Positions 1-15,172 of a stretch of 64,000 bases of DNA are shown piece after piece. Position numbers and translations under genes: made by a program. Under the pieces are notes generated by a model that saw only the letters and a program-made list of their open reading frames with translations, did not search any database and was not told the origin of the DNA. Source of the stretch: Marasmius tenuissimus (lineage: Eukaryota; Basidiomycota; Agaricomycetes; Agaricales; Marasmiaceae); NCBI GenBank assembly GCA_029532415.1, contig JAQOTA010000068.1:558001-622000 (forward strand), given 5' to 3'. The stretch's first letter is position 1. The number at the start of each line of letters is the position of its first letter.

Positions 1-34
1 TTTATATACATTGTACAGCGACTCAGTCAATTAC

Positions 35-2389
35 TCAGTTATACAAACTTGGAGTGTTGATGATGTACTCAATGCCTTCAGCCCTGTGAGTGTCTGGGAT
101 CAAGCTAATCTCCTCGCCAAGGCTGATGAGCGTGGCATTGCTTCCATACTTGGGCCAGTAAGGATCTTCATTTGCGGGAGTTAGCAACAAATAAAATGCG
201 TGATGTAGTCGATGGCACTTACACGAGCCGGAGGTCGGGTTAGGATCGAGATTGTACGCAAAGTTGATCCTGAGACGCATTGTTATTTCTCCACCTCCCA
301 TGGACAGGGTTAATTTATACATACCAGTAATTGAAGACCACATCTTCCACCTTTGCAAAGTAATCAGGAATCGTTGCGCCGCTGGTGTCCTCTGTCAAAC
401 GGTGGAATACAAAAGTGTATTCAGCTGTGTGTTGCACTCCGAAAAAATCGAGTGATGAGTCAAGTTGGATGATGCTCGCGTTCAGGAAGTAAGACCTAGA
501 ACCGGGGGGTCAATATGTGTAGACTTTGCTGGCATTAGGATGCCTCACCAAACATCGACACCGTCTGTAGTAGCGGTTTGAACATGGTCACGGCGGCTAG
601 CCTAGGATTTGCAGTTGACAGTTAGTGTGGGCCACTGAATACCGTGTTGGGAATATACCTCAAAGATAAGATCACCGACTAGACTAGCCAAGCGCTTATA
701 CTGAGCAGCGAGACCGAAAGTCTCACTGCCAGTACCATAAGGAGAACCAGCAGCAGGATCAGCGGGATACAACTTCAACAACTCAGCTACAGCTGTCTCG
801 TTGCTGATTCCGAAGTAGAGTCCCGGTTCTTGAGAGAGTAACCAATCAGTGACATTCTTCTCAGTTTCTGGGGTCATTGTATTGGTAGAGATGGTCCCCT
901 CATCCTTGACTCCTATAAATTGGTCTGAGTGACCCTCTCCTAAATAATCTGTTAAATAGCTTACCTCCGTTGATAAGCGGAAGCTTGGCGTAGCGCCCAG
1001 CATGGATGCTAATAGATGGTAACTCGGGCAAAAAGTCATCGCCAGGAGCCAGAACCGGACCAAGTACTACGGGGCCCTGGTCGGGACCCCTCCATTCAGG
1101 TGGTATCTAGTTGATTTCGCAAAGTGAGACGGCGGTTGCCCAAGATGGCATCAATACACGCACCTGCACAACGTCTTTGTTGGCCTTTTGGAGAACATCA
1201 GAAGGTACACTACGCAGGCACTCAAAAGTGTCCGAGAAATCAGTGCATCCTGTCGCGTTTACAACAAATTGGTAGGCCTTCTCTTGAACTGGATCATCGG
1301 CCGGGGGAACGTTGACACTGTTGACCCCGTTAGGGGCCAAATCTCAGTTCAGGAGTAGAATATGTACCTGGAAGGAGAACCAGACTCCATGATTATGCCT
1401 CGAAAAACTCCACCAACGTCTCCACCTTTGTACATTGATTGATACGCAGCGCTGATGGCACCAGCAGATTGGCCAAAAAGAGTAACCTGTTGTTGCCAAT
1501 TAGAACAGACGGAAGCAAGGCACGTTCAAAAGAGCTGCGACCTTTGTTTTATCGCCGCCGAAATACTCAATGTTTTCTTGGACCCATTCAAGCGCGAGTC
1601 GTTGGTCCTTGAGCCCAAGGTTGAGGGCGCCAGCCTTCGCAGAGGCAGTTCCAGGAGGGACTGACAGTGAGATAACGTCAATTAACATGCCACTGTCCAC
1701 ATCATACGGCCGAAGTACGTACACCCAAATATACCAGTTCGGTAGTTCATCGCGACATAGATGACCGGTTTGTTCTGAAAAGTGGAATTGAGACTTGACT
1801 ACGAATTACGCCAGCAAAGACAACTTACAATCATGATTGAAGGTTGGACTATAGACCACCCTTCGTAGGTCCGAGTCGTACCAAAGTAAAAGCCGCCACC
1901 ATCTAGTAAAAGGGACAATGTTAAGTTACGAGTAGGTGCCAAAACAGGGCAATGGCTGCTGGGACTCACAAATCCAAACCATGACCGGTAGGTTCTCGGT
2001 CACATTGCTTGGCTTCCCTGTTGATCGATTTAGCTTGATGTGACAACGAGTTCTGAAGCGAACTCACAAATGTGCAGAGTCAAGCAATCCTCTGAGGTGT
2101 CAGAGTCATCACCGGCCACGCCTTGCGGGCAGTTAGGACCGTAAGTCGTCGCATCGATAACCGTATCTGGACCGCTCGGACTCCACGCCACAGGCGGCTT
2201 GAACCGTTGGTTGCCGACGGGCGGCTGCGCGAACGGGATGCTCAAGAAATAGTCGGTATTACCAGAAGCATTTTGAGCGCCCTGATATGTAACACCATTT
2301 CCTTGAATGGTAGGGCCTGTGAACTGAGCCGCAGAGAAAGTGCCTCCGAGAGTTAAGAAAGCTTGCACCCAGAATGCGATAGAGTACAT
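35..2389 (-). CDS. Secreted type-B carboxylesterase/lipase, copy 1
   Basis: Alpha/beta-hydrolase of the type-B carboxylesterase / Candida rugosa lipase family, expected to hydrolyse ester bonds outside the cell. The start MYSIAFW matches the start of copy 2 and opens a hydrophobic signal peptide ending near SAAQ. About eight short introns must be removed. In order the exons show: SEDCLTL near residue 110; the oxyanion-hole segment YGGGF; a FGGDKTKV segment; the nucleophile elbow as GQSAG (around 1455-1475); the acid segment GVKDEGT (around 900); and the His segment GVQHTAE (around 440). The triad Ser-Glu-His is therefore present. The protein ends with NLDPN and DPYWPKYG, typical of the family C-terminus. 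The elbow has Gln where copy 2 and most family members have Glu. A kinase-like pseudogene lies upstream on the same strand. Substrate cannot be told from sequence. Confidence 0.9.
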
Positions 2390-2434
2390 GTTGTGGGGAT
2401 TGGCACAGAATCTCACGAGCCGGAGTCAAGGGGG

Positions 2435-2443
2435 CTTTTATAT
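2435..2443 (-). promoter_or_regulatory. TATA box of esterase copy 1
   Basis: On the minus strand this reads ATATAAAAG, about 46 bases before the chosen ATG at 2389. The same box stands at nearly the same distance in copy 2. That supports both the start choice and a shared ancestral promoter. Confidence 0.6.
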
Positions 2444-2449
2444 CCTATA

Positions 2450-3480
2450 GAGCGCGCCACTCCTTACCTTTAGCATTATACAAACCTCCGACTCTCGAGA
2501 ACAGCCGTCGAGTTCGCTTCCGTAACGAGTGAAGACTGACCAATAACTTGTTCAGTCCAAATGTTCCGGTTGTGGAGACCTGAGCTGATCTAGGGCGTCA
2601 CTAGTCACTAGTGGTAAGCTCAACATCATCGCTCGGAGGGCTGGAGGGTTTTCACGGAGAAGAGAGGCGCCGAAATGATCTATCCGGGTGGTCATTCGAT
2701 CTCGGTGGCCTGCAACGACATTATCAATCATCATGCGGTTCAAGCAATTTCCGACTTCAGCAAGCAATGCCGCAGGATGTCGAGACGTGGTAACCGTGTG
2801 TCAAGTGGTTTAGACCATACAAAATTCCATCATTCTAAGATGTCCGTTGTCCCCGAGATGATGTATATATAGCAAATATACAGCTCGGACTTGCTTTGAC
2901 CCGACTTGAGACATTTTACACTTGGCATCAATGCGCCCGCGGTGCTTTAACGTGAGCTTCTGCATACCTAGTTTCAACGGCGGACCGTGTCGAAGGGCGC
3001 CGTAAAGTTCAAGCTTGCATCTCTTCCATGAATCAAAACCCCCCACCAATGATTGGCACTTTCAAAGCCTCCAACCACCCGTATAATACCCATATTGCCG
3101 AGACCTCTCGGGATGGACGTACTTAAGAAGTGAAAAGAGTAAATACGGCGCGAAGATTTGGCAAAGAATACTCATTCGCCATCATAGGTCCGATCCGCCA
3201 GTTGTTTCCTAACGACCGCCATCCTTCGCTTGACCTGACAATCTTTCGACTACAACGACTACCGAGCCTCGATTAGTTCTTGTAGGGTGCGAGTGATCGT
3301 CAAGTAAACTTGGTTCCTGAGTACTTGCTAGACAGTGGACTTGTTGGTTCCGTTTCTGCTAACCGCAAGCCAATGGTCCCAGTCTTTGCTCAAGATATGT
3401 TCAACTGTTTTCCGAGGCTTGCCTTTCCAGACGTGCATTGCACCAAGGTCCATGACAGTGGTCAACTACCACTTCCTTCA
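2450..3480. repeat. Intergenic DNA shared with 9890-10970
   Basis: This stretch between the esterase start and the kinase-like pseudogene has no convincing gene. It is recognisably the same sequence as 9890-10970. Examples are the stretch around 3190-3290 against 10690-10800, and around 2880-3060 against 10310-10570. It therefore belongs to the segmental duplication and probably holds the esterase promoter. The second copy has a roughly 50-base extra piece around 10400-10460. Confidence 0.7.
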
Positions 3481-3481
3481 T

Positions 3482-4580
3482 TCTCAACACGCCACGAAGT
3501 ACCTGTCAGGTACATTCGAAGTGACACGAAATATATAGGGCCTGATTTGATACGGAAAACTCACCCTCCATGAAGTCCACCTTTTGTGAACCTATACCGG
3601 AAGGTACGATCGGTGAGTGGGGACGCAAGTCCAGGTAAATCGCCTTCTCCAGGTAGCAGAACTGAGAATGTTATTCCAGTTGTTGTCGTCTTGCCAAAGC
3701 CCGAGTTTGACAATCTCGTATTACAGTCCTGTGAGCTGTTCCCTGCGAACGAAGTCAGCGCATTTCCCACGCTATGTCTCCGAGCTCTCACTGACTCTGC
3801 ATCGTCTGAAAGGGGTACTCTAAGCGGTATCCTTCCTAAGAGTCTCTCGAGAACGAGAGTCTGAACTTCTTGATCAGATCCAGGCGAGAGCCCTTGCTCT
3901 GATGCCTGTTCATACTCTTTCATGAACGCGTCAGGATCGAGAAGCGCCCTTCTTTTTTCTAGGTCGTTGCAAAAGGTATCCCGCGCCCCACTATCTTCGA
4001 ATTCTTGCTCTACATTTTCCCTCACCACCTCACAAGGAACCGGAACCGAAAAAGGCGACCATCCCTTGAGAAACCTGTAGCAGCGTGGATAGAAGATCCT
4101 TGGAGACATTGTTGGGAGAGTGCAGTTACGAACAAAGCATCAACGTCAGGTGAATCGCCATCTGATACCTCCATTTCATCGTAAGACTCAACTTCATTGA
4201 GAAAATCTTAACCTCGAATTGATCGAGCAAGTTTGGCGACCAGAGGGGGGATCCTGAAGGACCCGACTGCCAAAATATCCACCTTGAATATCAGATCTTC
4301 AGACCCGAGCGACCCTCACCAATTTTTTCTCCGAGACAGATAGTGAGATCAAAGTTCCCGGGTGAGGTGAAGGAAGGAGAGATGAACGTTGATCAGGCGG
4401 TACCGTTAGGTTGAAACCTGCCATCACGCGGGAAACAAATGAAAGCGGTGGGACAATGGTTCGTTCGAGGGCAATTGGGTGGCCCGGCTGTACATCGTGC
4501 AGAATAATTCGAGATTTAGAGTTCAAAAGCGAAAAATGGGGTGAGAAGCGAAGTTTTTGAAGGTTTAGAGATCGTGTTAT
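3482..4580 (-). pseudogene. Decayed protein-kinase-like gene, copy A
   Basis: Homologous to copies B (10975-12123) and C (12309-13470). The N-terminal part (4526-4299) matches copies B and C through ITLER/IALER and the Pro-rich LLPSP stretch. About five extra bases near 4365 then shift the frame away from the glycine-rich loop, which is still readable in the next frame as GEKIGEGRSG but runs into a stop. The middle part is open at 4109-3561 (PRCYRF, then a charged helical stretch). The catalytic-loop equivalent reads QDDNNWNNIL at about 3660-3698. The C-terminal end, FVAYWE in the other copies, has decayed to stop codons. Kinases of this fungal type phosphorylate unknown targets. This copy is very unlikely to make a full protein. 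Confidence 0.65.
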
Positions 4581-4589
4581 TCCGTTTCC

Positions 4590-7440
4590 AGGTGCTGGGT
4601 CTTGAGCCCTCGAATTTGAGCCTGAAGCTCAAGAGTTCGAGGGAGTGATTTCAGAAGTAGATTGTTGCGGTACAAGAGTGGAAGACCTAGGTTTCGGGAT
4701 GTAATACACCGGTCACCACTTCGAGAGAGTTTTTTGTGCCGTGGGGACCACAAGAATCTAGTACAGTGAGAATTACAGAGGGACTTGACGGTCGTTTCCT
4801 AGAGCTTAGCCGCGATCCTCGGCCTTAGCAACTGACTTCAGAAACAAGTTCAGAGAGAAGAATCCAGCACCTCGAGCCCATTACTAAGTGAATTCGTCGT
4901 CGAATCTTCTCGATTCTTAGTTGGTTTCGCTCGCAGGCCTTGTGAGATCCAGTGGGGAAGTCGAAACAAAAGATAGATCCTAGAACGACATGGCTGTCGA
5001 AAGGAAACACCCGGAGCGGACACAGGATCGGAGTTCGAATTTTTCGTTTGGAACAATGACTCAGGACTTTTTCGGCCAGCACGCCTGGAGTCGGTGTACT
5101 GGTAGGATATGTTCAAAGAATACCAGATGTAAATATCGACAGGACCAAGAAGAGGTATGACGGGCATATTTCTAAGGTAGACCGGGCCTTATCCCAGCAA
5201 TAGTAAGTACACGTACAACGGTTTATGAAGTGCCCGATACATATTCGTAGAATTGTACTTCCTATCCCAATAGGTAGAGATCGGTAGCCGTCTCGCTATA
5301 GTATTTATTCATGCCACAGCCGCTAACAAAATTGTAGATAGGTTTTGCTTTTGTTCTCGTTCAACGCCTTTGTTTATACCAAACAACCCAGCTCCACCTC
5401 GACTGAATGTCCCGACGAGGGCGCATGGAGGCGGGGTGGAGTCAAGGACGCGAAGCTTCCATATAAGGTAGCTTCGCAGGCCTGTTATAGGTTTTTTGTG
5501 TTTACCATAAACAAAGGCGTGGAACCAGAAAAAATTCGAAACCTATCCATAATTTTGTTAGTGGCTGTACTATCAGCCCATCCAATCACTGTCAATACAG
5601 TACTATCCCGTGCTTTGAGTATGCGACGATACCGTCATCACTCACGCTCAGGGCCATGTTTCTGAAGAGGTCTGAAGTCAGTGCGTCGGTCTGATGGGCG
5701 TAATCAATGCTCTGACCTGTGGATTCCAATCCTGCCTCACGGCGTCTCTCCGCACCAAGACCACCGCCGAAGGTCAGCGTCTTTGAACTATCCGTTCGAG
5801 AGCCACAACAACGACGACCGCCCCTTCAGGGATGCTAGGGTACTGGAGAGAGTCAGACTGAGGCGATGTAGGATGCATAGGCACTTACCAGCCACCACAG
5901 AGCATTGATGCCCGTTTTTCCGCTCACGACTATGTTCTTTTTTCGAGATTCTACCGCCGTAGTTCACACCTTCGACGAGAAAACTTTATCTATCATCAAC
6001 TTCGAGGTGGCATGCCCTACCCTGATCAACTGAAACTGCCAACCATTTTGTTTCTCGAGTACTCCGGCGAACGATCAGCAATAGCTCATGGTTTTGATAC
6101 GGTACACAGAGGAGGGGGTATAGCAATTGCACGAATTTGGTTCAAAGTGATGTGTGTTACGGTGGTCTCACAGTACTTCGTCTTCTCGACAACCGTGATT
6201 GAAAGCACACCCTTGCTTACATGCAAAACTCCCGGCGTACGTCCTACGATACAAACTCTCTAAAATTCGAGCTTGAGAGTCTGTTCCATTACCATTCTTC
6301 ACTAAGTACGGCTATCCAACCAGTCATTTGTTCGTTTACCGGACGTTATCAGCGCCCTCTCGTAGCACAGTCGTGGCCCTAGGGTACAAAGAGTTCCGGT
6401 CATTCTCAAATTTCTTGTTTACCCCGTGGCTTTGAGGTCGGAGACGTCCTCAAAGCTTCGTCAGCAAAGTAGGCGTGCGTGTTTGGACTTGACCCAAAGA
6501 CCCGACTACTACCAACTCTTCTGTTTCTCAGACGTCTCGGAAATGGAAACGACGACTACCTGGAGAAAGGGCAAGGGCAATTTATGATTGGACGGACCGA
6601 ATCAGGAGTCCGCCGTGACAGATATGACGATGCCGGAACTCTAAGATTGACTGTTTGAACCGTCAATGAATTTCTGAGCTTCATGCTCCAAGTCCCACGT
6701 TATGACTACGAATTAGCTTGATACACGTCGAGCGTGGGTGGTACCAAGTAAGGCCTTGTACATACTCCCCTCGAAGACTTAACTCTATAAAGTTGTGTTG
6801 TCAGAATCTTCGAAAATTTTCGGCAGATATTGGAGGTACAAGGTCAGACGCAAAGCTCACAGGATGACGCGAGAGGTTCACTTTCCCTGACGCTGACCAT
6901 AAACACTCCCGTTAAGGTAAGCTTATGATTAATGACCCTCGTCGACCTGTCATATCGCGGTATTAGTAACACCCGACCTTTCAGATCTGGACCACCTTGA
7001 CCGTAGACATCATCAACCAATATTTCATACTTAAGACCCGGATCGTGATGCTTGTTGGCACCCGAAGTGAGTTCTTAGGAATTTTCTGCAGTTACGGATC
7101 CAGGATCACAGGTGCGACGACTTGGATCCAGGGCAGAGCTTCGTCTATGATGTCTTAATATGTTCGACCGGGTAATTCCACAATTGCTGGATTTTCTCGT
7201 CCATTGGGGTTCCCGGCGGCAGCGGTTGACTTTTGGCAATCTGGCAACGACCGAGGACTCTGATACTGGGCAAAGACCAGCACAAGGACAGGGCTCCATG
7301 ACGGCTTTGGGTCGAAGCGGGCGCTCGCTACAAGTTTGCGAACCTCAAATGTTCCACTATGTTGTGGTCCTTATGGGCGCTGCATGTGTAGAGGGTGGAA
7401 ATCATTTAAATATAGTACCTAATTGGGACCGCTACAGGTC
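4590..7440. other. Spacer between the two duplicated units
   Basis: About 2.85 kb without a gene I can support. Several short frames exist (for example 5345-5665 and 7160-7603, plus strand), but none shows a known motif, a splice pattern or a matching copy elsewhere in the window. It is not part of the duplicated unit. It could be regulatory DNA, decayed mobile DNA, or hold an unrecognised gene. Confidence 0.5.
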
Positions 7441-7476
7441 TACCTCTATACACTGTACAGCAACTCAGTCATCGAC

Positions 7477-9864
<2,388 letters not shown>

Positions 9865-9873
9865 TCAAGGGGG

Positions 9874-9882
9874 CTTTTATAG
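9874..9882 (-). promoter_or_regulatory. TATA box of esterase copy 2
   Basis: Reads CTATAAAAG on the minus strand, about 46 bases before the ATG at 9828. Position matches the TATA box of copy 1. Confidence 0.6.
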
Positions 9883-9889
9883 CCAATAG

Positions 9890-10970
9890 AGCGCGCTCGA
9901 TAACTGGATTCATTACCTTTAATGTTCTGCAAACCTCCGAGTGCCGAGAATAGCCATCGAGTTCGATCCCGTATCGAGTAAAGACTGACGAATAACTTGC
10001 TCAGTCCGAGCGTTCCGGTCGTGGAAACCTGAGCTGATCTGGGACGTCACTAGTCACTAGTGGTAAGCTCAATACCATCGCTCTGGGCGCTAGAGGGCGT
10101 TTATACGGAAAAAGAGAGATGATCCATCCGGATGGTCATTCGACCTTGGTGGACTGTAGCAACATTATCCATCATCATTGGGTCCAAGCAATTTTCTGAC
10201 TTCAGTAAGCAACGCCACAGGGTGTCGAGCCGCATTAATAGTGTGTCAAGTGGCTTGGACTATATAAAAGGCCATCATTCTAAGTTGCCCGTTGTCCCCA
10301 AAAGGTGCATATACAGCAAATATACAGCTTGGACCTCCTTTGGCCCGACTTGAGACATTTTACACTTGGCATCAATATGCCCGCAATGCCTTGACGTGAA
10401 CCTTTGCATACTGTACTATTTCGAGTTGTTGGTCAGGGGTGTGACCTGTGACAAAAAATACAGTACCTAGTTTGACAGCGGAACGTGTCCAAGGGCGCGG
10501 TAAATTCCAGGCTTGCCCCTCTTCCATAAATCATACCCCCACCGATGATTGCCGGCACTTTCAAAGCCTCCAACCATCCGCATAGTATCTAGATCACCGA
10601 GACCCCTCAGGATGGATTTACTTTAGAATTGAAGGAAGTAAACACGGTGTGAAGATTCGCAAAGAATACTCGCTGGCCACCATAGGTTCAACCCGCCAGT
10701 TGTTTCCTAACGATCGCCATCCTTCGCTTGACCTGACAACCTTTCGACCACTACGACTACCAAGCCTCGATTGGTTCTTGTAGGGTGCGAGCAATCGTCT
10801 AGTATACTTGAATCCCGAGTCTTTCCCAGACAGTGGACCTGCTCCAACAAGCTCCGTTTCTGCTAAACTCAAGCCAGTGGTACCAGTTTTACTATTTGCC
10901 GAGGCTTGCCTGGCGAGACGTGCATTGCGCCAAGGTAAGAATGGTCAACTATCAGTGATAGTTACTCAGT
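9890..10970. repeat. Intergenic DNA shared with 2450-3480
   Basis: Second copy of the intergenic part of the segmental duplication, between the esterase start and the kinase-like pseudogene B. No gene is supported inside it. Confidence 0.7.
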
Positions 10971-10974
10971 CCGT

Positions 10975-12123
10975 TCACTCCCAATACGCCACAAAGCATC
11001 CGTCAGGTACATTCGAAGTAATACGAAATACGTAGTCCCTGATCGACACGGAAAATTCCCGCTCCATAAAGTCCACCTTTTTCGTTTGATCAAAATCAAC
11101 GAGTCTGTACCGGAAATAACGATCGGTGAGTGGGGACGGAAGACCAGGTAGACCTCCTTCCTCAGATGGCATAACAGTAAGAATGTTGCTTTAGTCGTTG
11201 TCGTCTTGCCAAAGCCCGAGTTTGGCCATTTCGCAGTACAACCCTGTTGATTGTTTGCGAACGAAGTTGGCATATTTCCCACGATGTGGCTCCAAAGTCT
11301 CACTGACTCTGCATCGTCTGGGAACGGTACTCCTAGAGGTATCCTTCGAGTTTCTCGAGGACGAGACTCAGGCGGGAACCTTTGCTCTAGCGCCTGTTTA
11401 TACGCTCTCATGAACATGTCATGGTCAACGTATCCCACGCCCCGATGTCCTCAAAATCTTGCTCTACATCTTGCCTCACAGCCTCACGAGGAAGTGGAAC
11501 AGATAAAAGCGACGATCCCTTAAAGAATCCGGAGCAGCGGGGGATAGACGATCCTTGGAGGCACTGTTTCGTCATAAGGCGCGACTTTGTTGAGAAAATC
11601 TTTGCTTCGAATAGGTCGAGTGACTTTGACGACCAGAGGGGGGATCTTGAGAAATTTGACCGCTGACCCACCTAGGATATCTGCCTTGAATATCAATCCC
11701 GAGCGGCCCCCCACCAATCTTCTCGCCGAGACGAAGAGCTAGATCAAAGCTCCCGGGTGAAGGAAGGAGAGAGAGACGTCGATCGGGCGGGATTGGTAGA
11801 TTAAAGCCTTTCATTACTCGTGGGACAAATGAAAACGGTGGGACGACGGCTCGTTCGAGGGTGATTGGGTGGTCTGGGCGTACATTGTGCAGGATCACTC
11901 GGGATACAGAGTTCAAGAGCTGAAAATTGAGTGAGAAGCGAAGGTTTGTGAAGGCTTTGAACGACCTATCAGATGATCTCTCATAGTAGAGAGATAAAAG
12001 GAGAAAAAGAGAAAAAAGAAGGATGAATCCGTATAGGAGTGCAGGTGGATTACACGAGGCTGAAATAGCCTCGAGTAAGTTACCGAGAGCTCGATGTAGG
12101 TGCTTCAAGAACGTGCATATCAA
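10975..12123 (-). pseudogene. Decayed protein-kinase-like gene, copy B
   Basis: Best-preserved ends of the three copies. The N-terminus has a hydrophobic stretch (ALLYGFILLFSLFLLL, around residues 28-43) that could be a membrane anchor, then the ITLER and LLPSP block and the start of the glycine loop GEKIGGG. A run of six G at about 11719-11725 carries one extra base compared with copy C and shifts the frame. The rest of the N-lobe (GRSG, then VVKVTRP with the expected lysine) is readable in the next frame. The catalytic-loop equivalent near 11190 has TAA where copies A and C have TGG. The C-terminal part, from MPSEEGG through LVDFDQTKK (DFG-equivalent) to FVAYWE, is open. One frameshift and one nonsense codon argue for a pseudogene. 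The G-run shift could alternatively be a sequencing error. Confidence 0.65.
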
Positions 12124-12308
12124 CCCTGAGATCTGACCTTCGAACGTTATTCATAGAAAGGGGCGTCTACCACCCTGTCACTGGTTAAGGTTTGCACTTC
12201 TATGCCTATGACACACGGATAATGGAGTAGGAGCGACTCGCGAGTTGGAATTGTAGCCAGACAGCTGACTGATGGGTAAGTAACGACGGATGATCCCTCG
12301 TAGCCACC

Positions 12309-13470
12309 CTACTCCCAATACGCGACAAAACACCCGTGAGGTACGTTTGATACGATACGATGAATATAGTCCTCGATCAGCTCAGCGAGCTCACCCTCCA
12401 TATAGTCCAATTTCTTTGTCTGATCGAAATCAATGAGTTCATATCGGAAAGTTCGACCGGTGAGCGGAGACGGAAGATTCGGTAGACCTCCTTCCTCGGG
12501 AGGCAGAACAGTAAGGATATTGCTCCAGTCGTTGTCGCCCTGCCAAAGTTAGAGTTTGGCCATCTCGTAGTATAGCGCTGTGAGTTGGTCCCTGTGTGGC
12601 CAATCAGAATGCTATCTCACGCCGAGTCGCTAGTGCTTACCCTGCATCATTCAGGAGGGGAACTCCCAGTGGTATCCTCTCCTCAAGTCTCTCGAGGAGA
12701 AGGATTCGAACATCCCAATCCGATTCGGGAGGATACCGCCGTTTGAGGGCTTTTTCATACTCTTTCCAGTACACCTCATGAGACGGTAGTGGACTTTTTC
12801 CCATCTCGTCGCAGAATGCCTCCCAACCTCCGCTTTCCTCAAGCTCTCTTTCTCGACATCTTTCTTTAGCGCTTCACGTAGAAGCGGGACTGGAAGAGGT
12901 GATCTACCCATAAAATAACCGTAGCAGCGGGGAATGGACGATCCTTGGAGACACTTTCGACATGGAATGAGATTACGAATAGTAGGACGCACGTCAGAAT
13001 CTTACCTTCATCTCGTCGTACGACCCGACTTCGTTCATGAAATCATCATTCCAAATCGGTCGAGCAATTTTGATTACCAGGGGAGGGATTTTGAACGACT
13101 CGACTGCTGTGCCAACTAGCACGTCCACCTTGTATACCGAACCTGAGCGACCACCACCGATTCTCTCGCCGAGATGTAGGGTTAGATCAAGCTTCCCGGG
13201 TGCAGGAAAGAAAGAGGGGAGACGATTGGGTGGTATTAGTAGTTTGTGGCCTGGAATTTTGCGTTTCACGCAGGAAAGTGGTGGTGCGGTGGTTCGTTCG
13301 AGGGTGATTGGGCAGTCGGGATGCATGCCGCGGAGAACAATCCGAGATACGGAGTTTAACAGCTCAAGACGAAATAAGCATGGCGAGTCATGAACAAGTT
13401 TCGAATGGCCTACCAGATAATCGTCCGTATTGGTGCGAGAGAAAGAAAAGAGGGAGAAAACGTAAAGCAT
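12309..13470 (-). pseudogene. Protein-kinase-like gene, copy C, frameshifted
   Basis: The N-terminal exon (13470-13010) is complete. It has the LNSVSRI and ITLER blocks, then a canonical glycine loop GGGRSGSVYKV, the lysine motif VIKIARP and a helix-C-like NEVGSYDEM. A clear intron (GTAAGA to AAG near 12960) joins it to SSIPRCYGYF. About two extra bases near 12850 then break the frame. Past that point the frame is readable as an acidic helical stretch and RILLLERLEERIPLGVP. A further intron leads to the catalytic-loop equivalent GDNDWSNIL (about 12508-12548), LIDFDQTKK and the end FVAYWE. All domains are therefore in order for a protein of about 350 residues, but it is not translatable as read. 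It lies next to unit 2 without its own esterase. Confidence 0.65.
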
Positions 13471-13479
13471 AGAAAGGAG

Positions 13480-15165
13480 ATGCAGGTGGATTACACAAGG
13501 CTGTTCGAGTCAGTTACCGGGGCCTCAATGTAGGGCCGCCTCTCAGCGGAAATCCTGAGGTGTAGGTGACAAGAATTCTAGCCATCAATGGGGTTTCAAC
13601 CCGGATCCAAGACCATCAGCTTTCTGTTTCTGATTCCAAAGTGTAAGTAGACGAACTCGGGAAAAGGCAGTTGGAAGCGTACTTGGTGCTTTCTCTATTT
13701 TCAGACGGAGCCCCTACTTAGATCACCCTTGCTGGGTGCATTGGCTGGGTGAAAAATGGCCTACCGGTATCGACTGCTGAATATCAATGACAAGATTCGC
13801 GCACGATGTCTGAGTCCAGGTTTTGAAACGTTAATTTATATATCAGGGGGACCATTTACCAGATGACCGAAATGCAATATGCAGCCTACATAAGGCCTTG
13901 CACCCTCTAACAGCTCGTCGTTCTAGCCTCGCAGCGATAATTTCTTCAGCGCCGAAGATTGAGAGGGTCATGGTCGTGGTGGTCGGTGCGCTAGCCGGTA
14001 TTAGCGCCCATAGCCCAACTCTGACTGAGACCACCACAACCCTTGTTTTGCCGCTACGAAAATTCGACTTTCTATCCTCACACCATCCTCATGAGTGTGG
14101 TATAGGTACGTGTTTGAATTGTTAACGTGAACATTTGAGTTGACCGCTTTCCATAGGCCCAATGAATTCGCAACTAAAAATTCCCATGTCGGCTAGCAGA
14201 GGAAGGGAACGGAGATCCATGGTTGGAGATGCTGAGACGCACAGAGAACCACTGGTGTAAGTGCTACTATCTCTTCTCAACGAATAGGTTCCAGCTCCAA
14301 CTTTTTCCCCCTCCTGACATCCAGTTATATCCGCCCCTCCTTTCATCCATTCAAGATGCAAGACTACGCGATTTCCGGCCTCTAACGTTCCCTCTCAACT
14401 CCACTACATCTTCTTGAATATCGGAAACACTCCTACCAAATACCCCATCGACTGCCTGAAGTATCTTCCAGCCTTTTTCGCCCTCGGGAACCAGCAAACA
14501 CCTCGTCGTTGAAAGAGTGGCTTGATACTACTGTATCGCGATTCAGAGGTTGAGAAAGACAAAAAGACTGGCGGGTCGGACATCTGAAGATAAGGATACA
14601 CTCGATGTCGAATGAAAAGGAGTGCACAGAGCTAGATGACTTCGTCCTGGGATCTGAGGGTACGCTCCACTTCACTTCTCGCGTCGTGCTCCATGGCACA
14701 TTTCAAATTCGCATGAATGCCTGGCCTTGTCCCTTAACATGAGTGCACGACATCTCGTCCGTATCAAACACAACACGCACGCACCCTCCCCATTCGCTGT
14801 CTTCCACATGTCGATACTACGCGAAGGGCATCACGAATATCCCCAGGTCTGGAAGCCGTACATGCACTGCCGTATCCATCCACCTCACGCAGGCGTTCAG
14901 TCTAACTCAGTATCCGCTTTCTGATGGTACCTTATCTGGATGCACCACGGGATCTCAATATGGATGACATAGTTGTCCTTATATTTGGACAACATCTTAG
15001 CACCCATTTCTAGTGTTCGGACAACCTCCAATTACAGTTGAACAACATCACAAATTGCAAGTTGATATAGGTATATATAATATACATTTGCATTTTTGTT
15101 TTCCTACTGCGATAAATACCCAAAGTCCCAGATGGTTGCATTGAATCGTTAGGTGAATGTGGGTT
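13480..15165. other. Intergenic region downstream of the fungalysin gene
   Basis: No gene is supported here. It contains one copy of a dispersed repeat (13965-14045). Short open frames around 14400-14700 show no recognisable motif. The part next to 15170 should hold the 3' UTR and polyadenylation site of the protease gene. Confidence 0.45.
13965..14045 (-). repeat. Dispersed repeat, copy 1 of 4
   Basis: On the minus strand it has TGGTGGTCTCAGTCAGAG, then TGGGCGC, then CCACCACGACCATGACC. The same order of blocks occurs on the plus strand near 26165-26260 and 35405-35490, and partly near 24060-24115. About 80 bases long; origin unknown, probably a piece of a mobile element. Confidence 0.45.
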
Positions 15166-15172
15166 CCGATAC

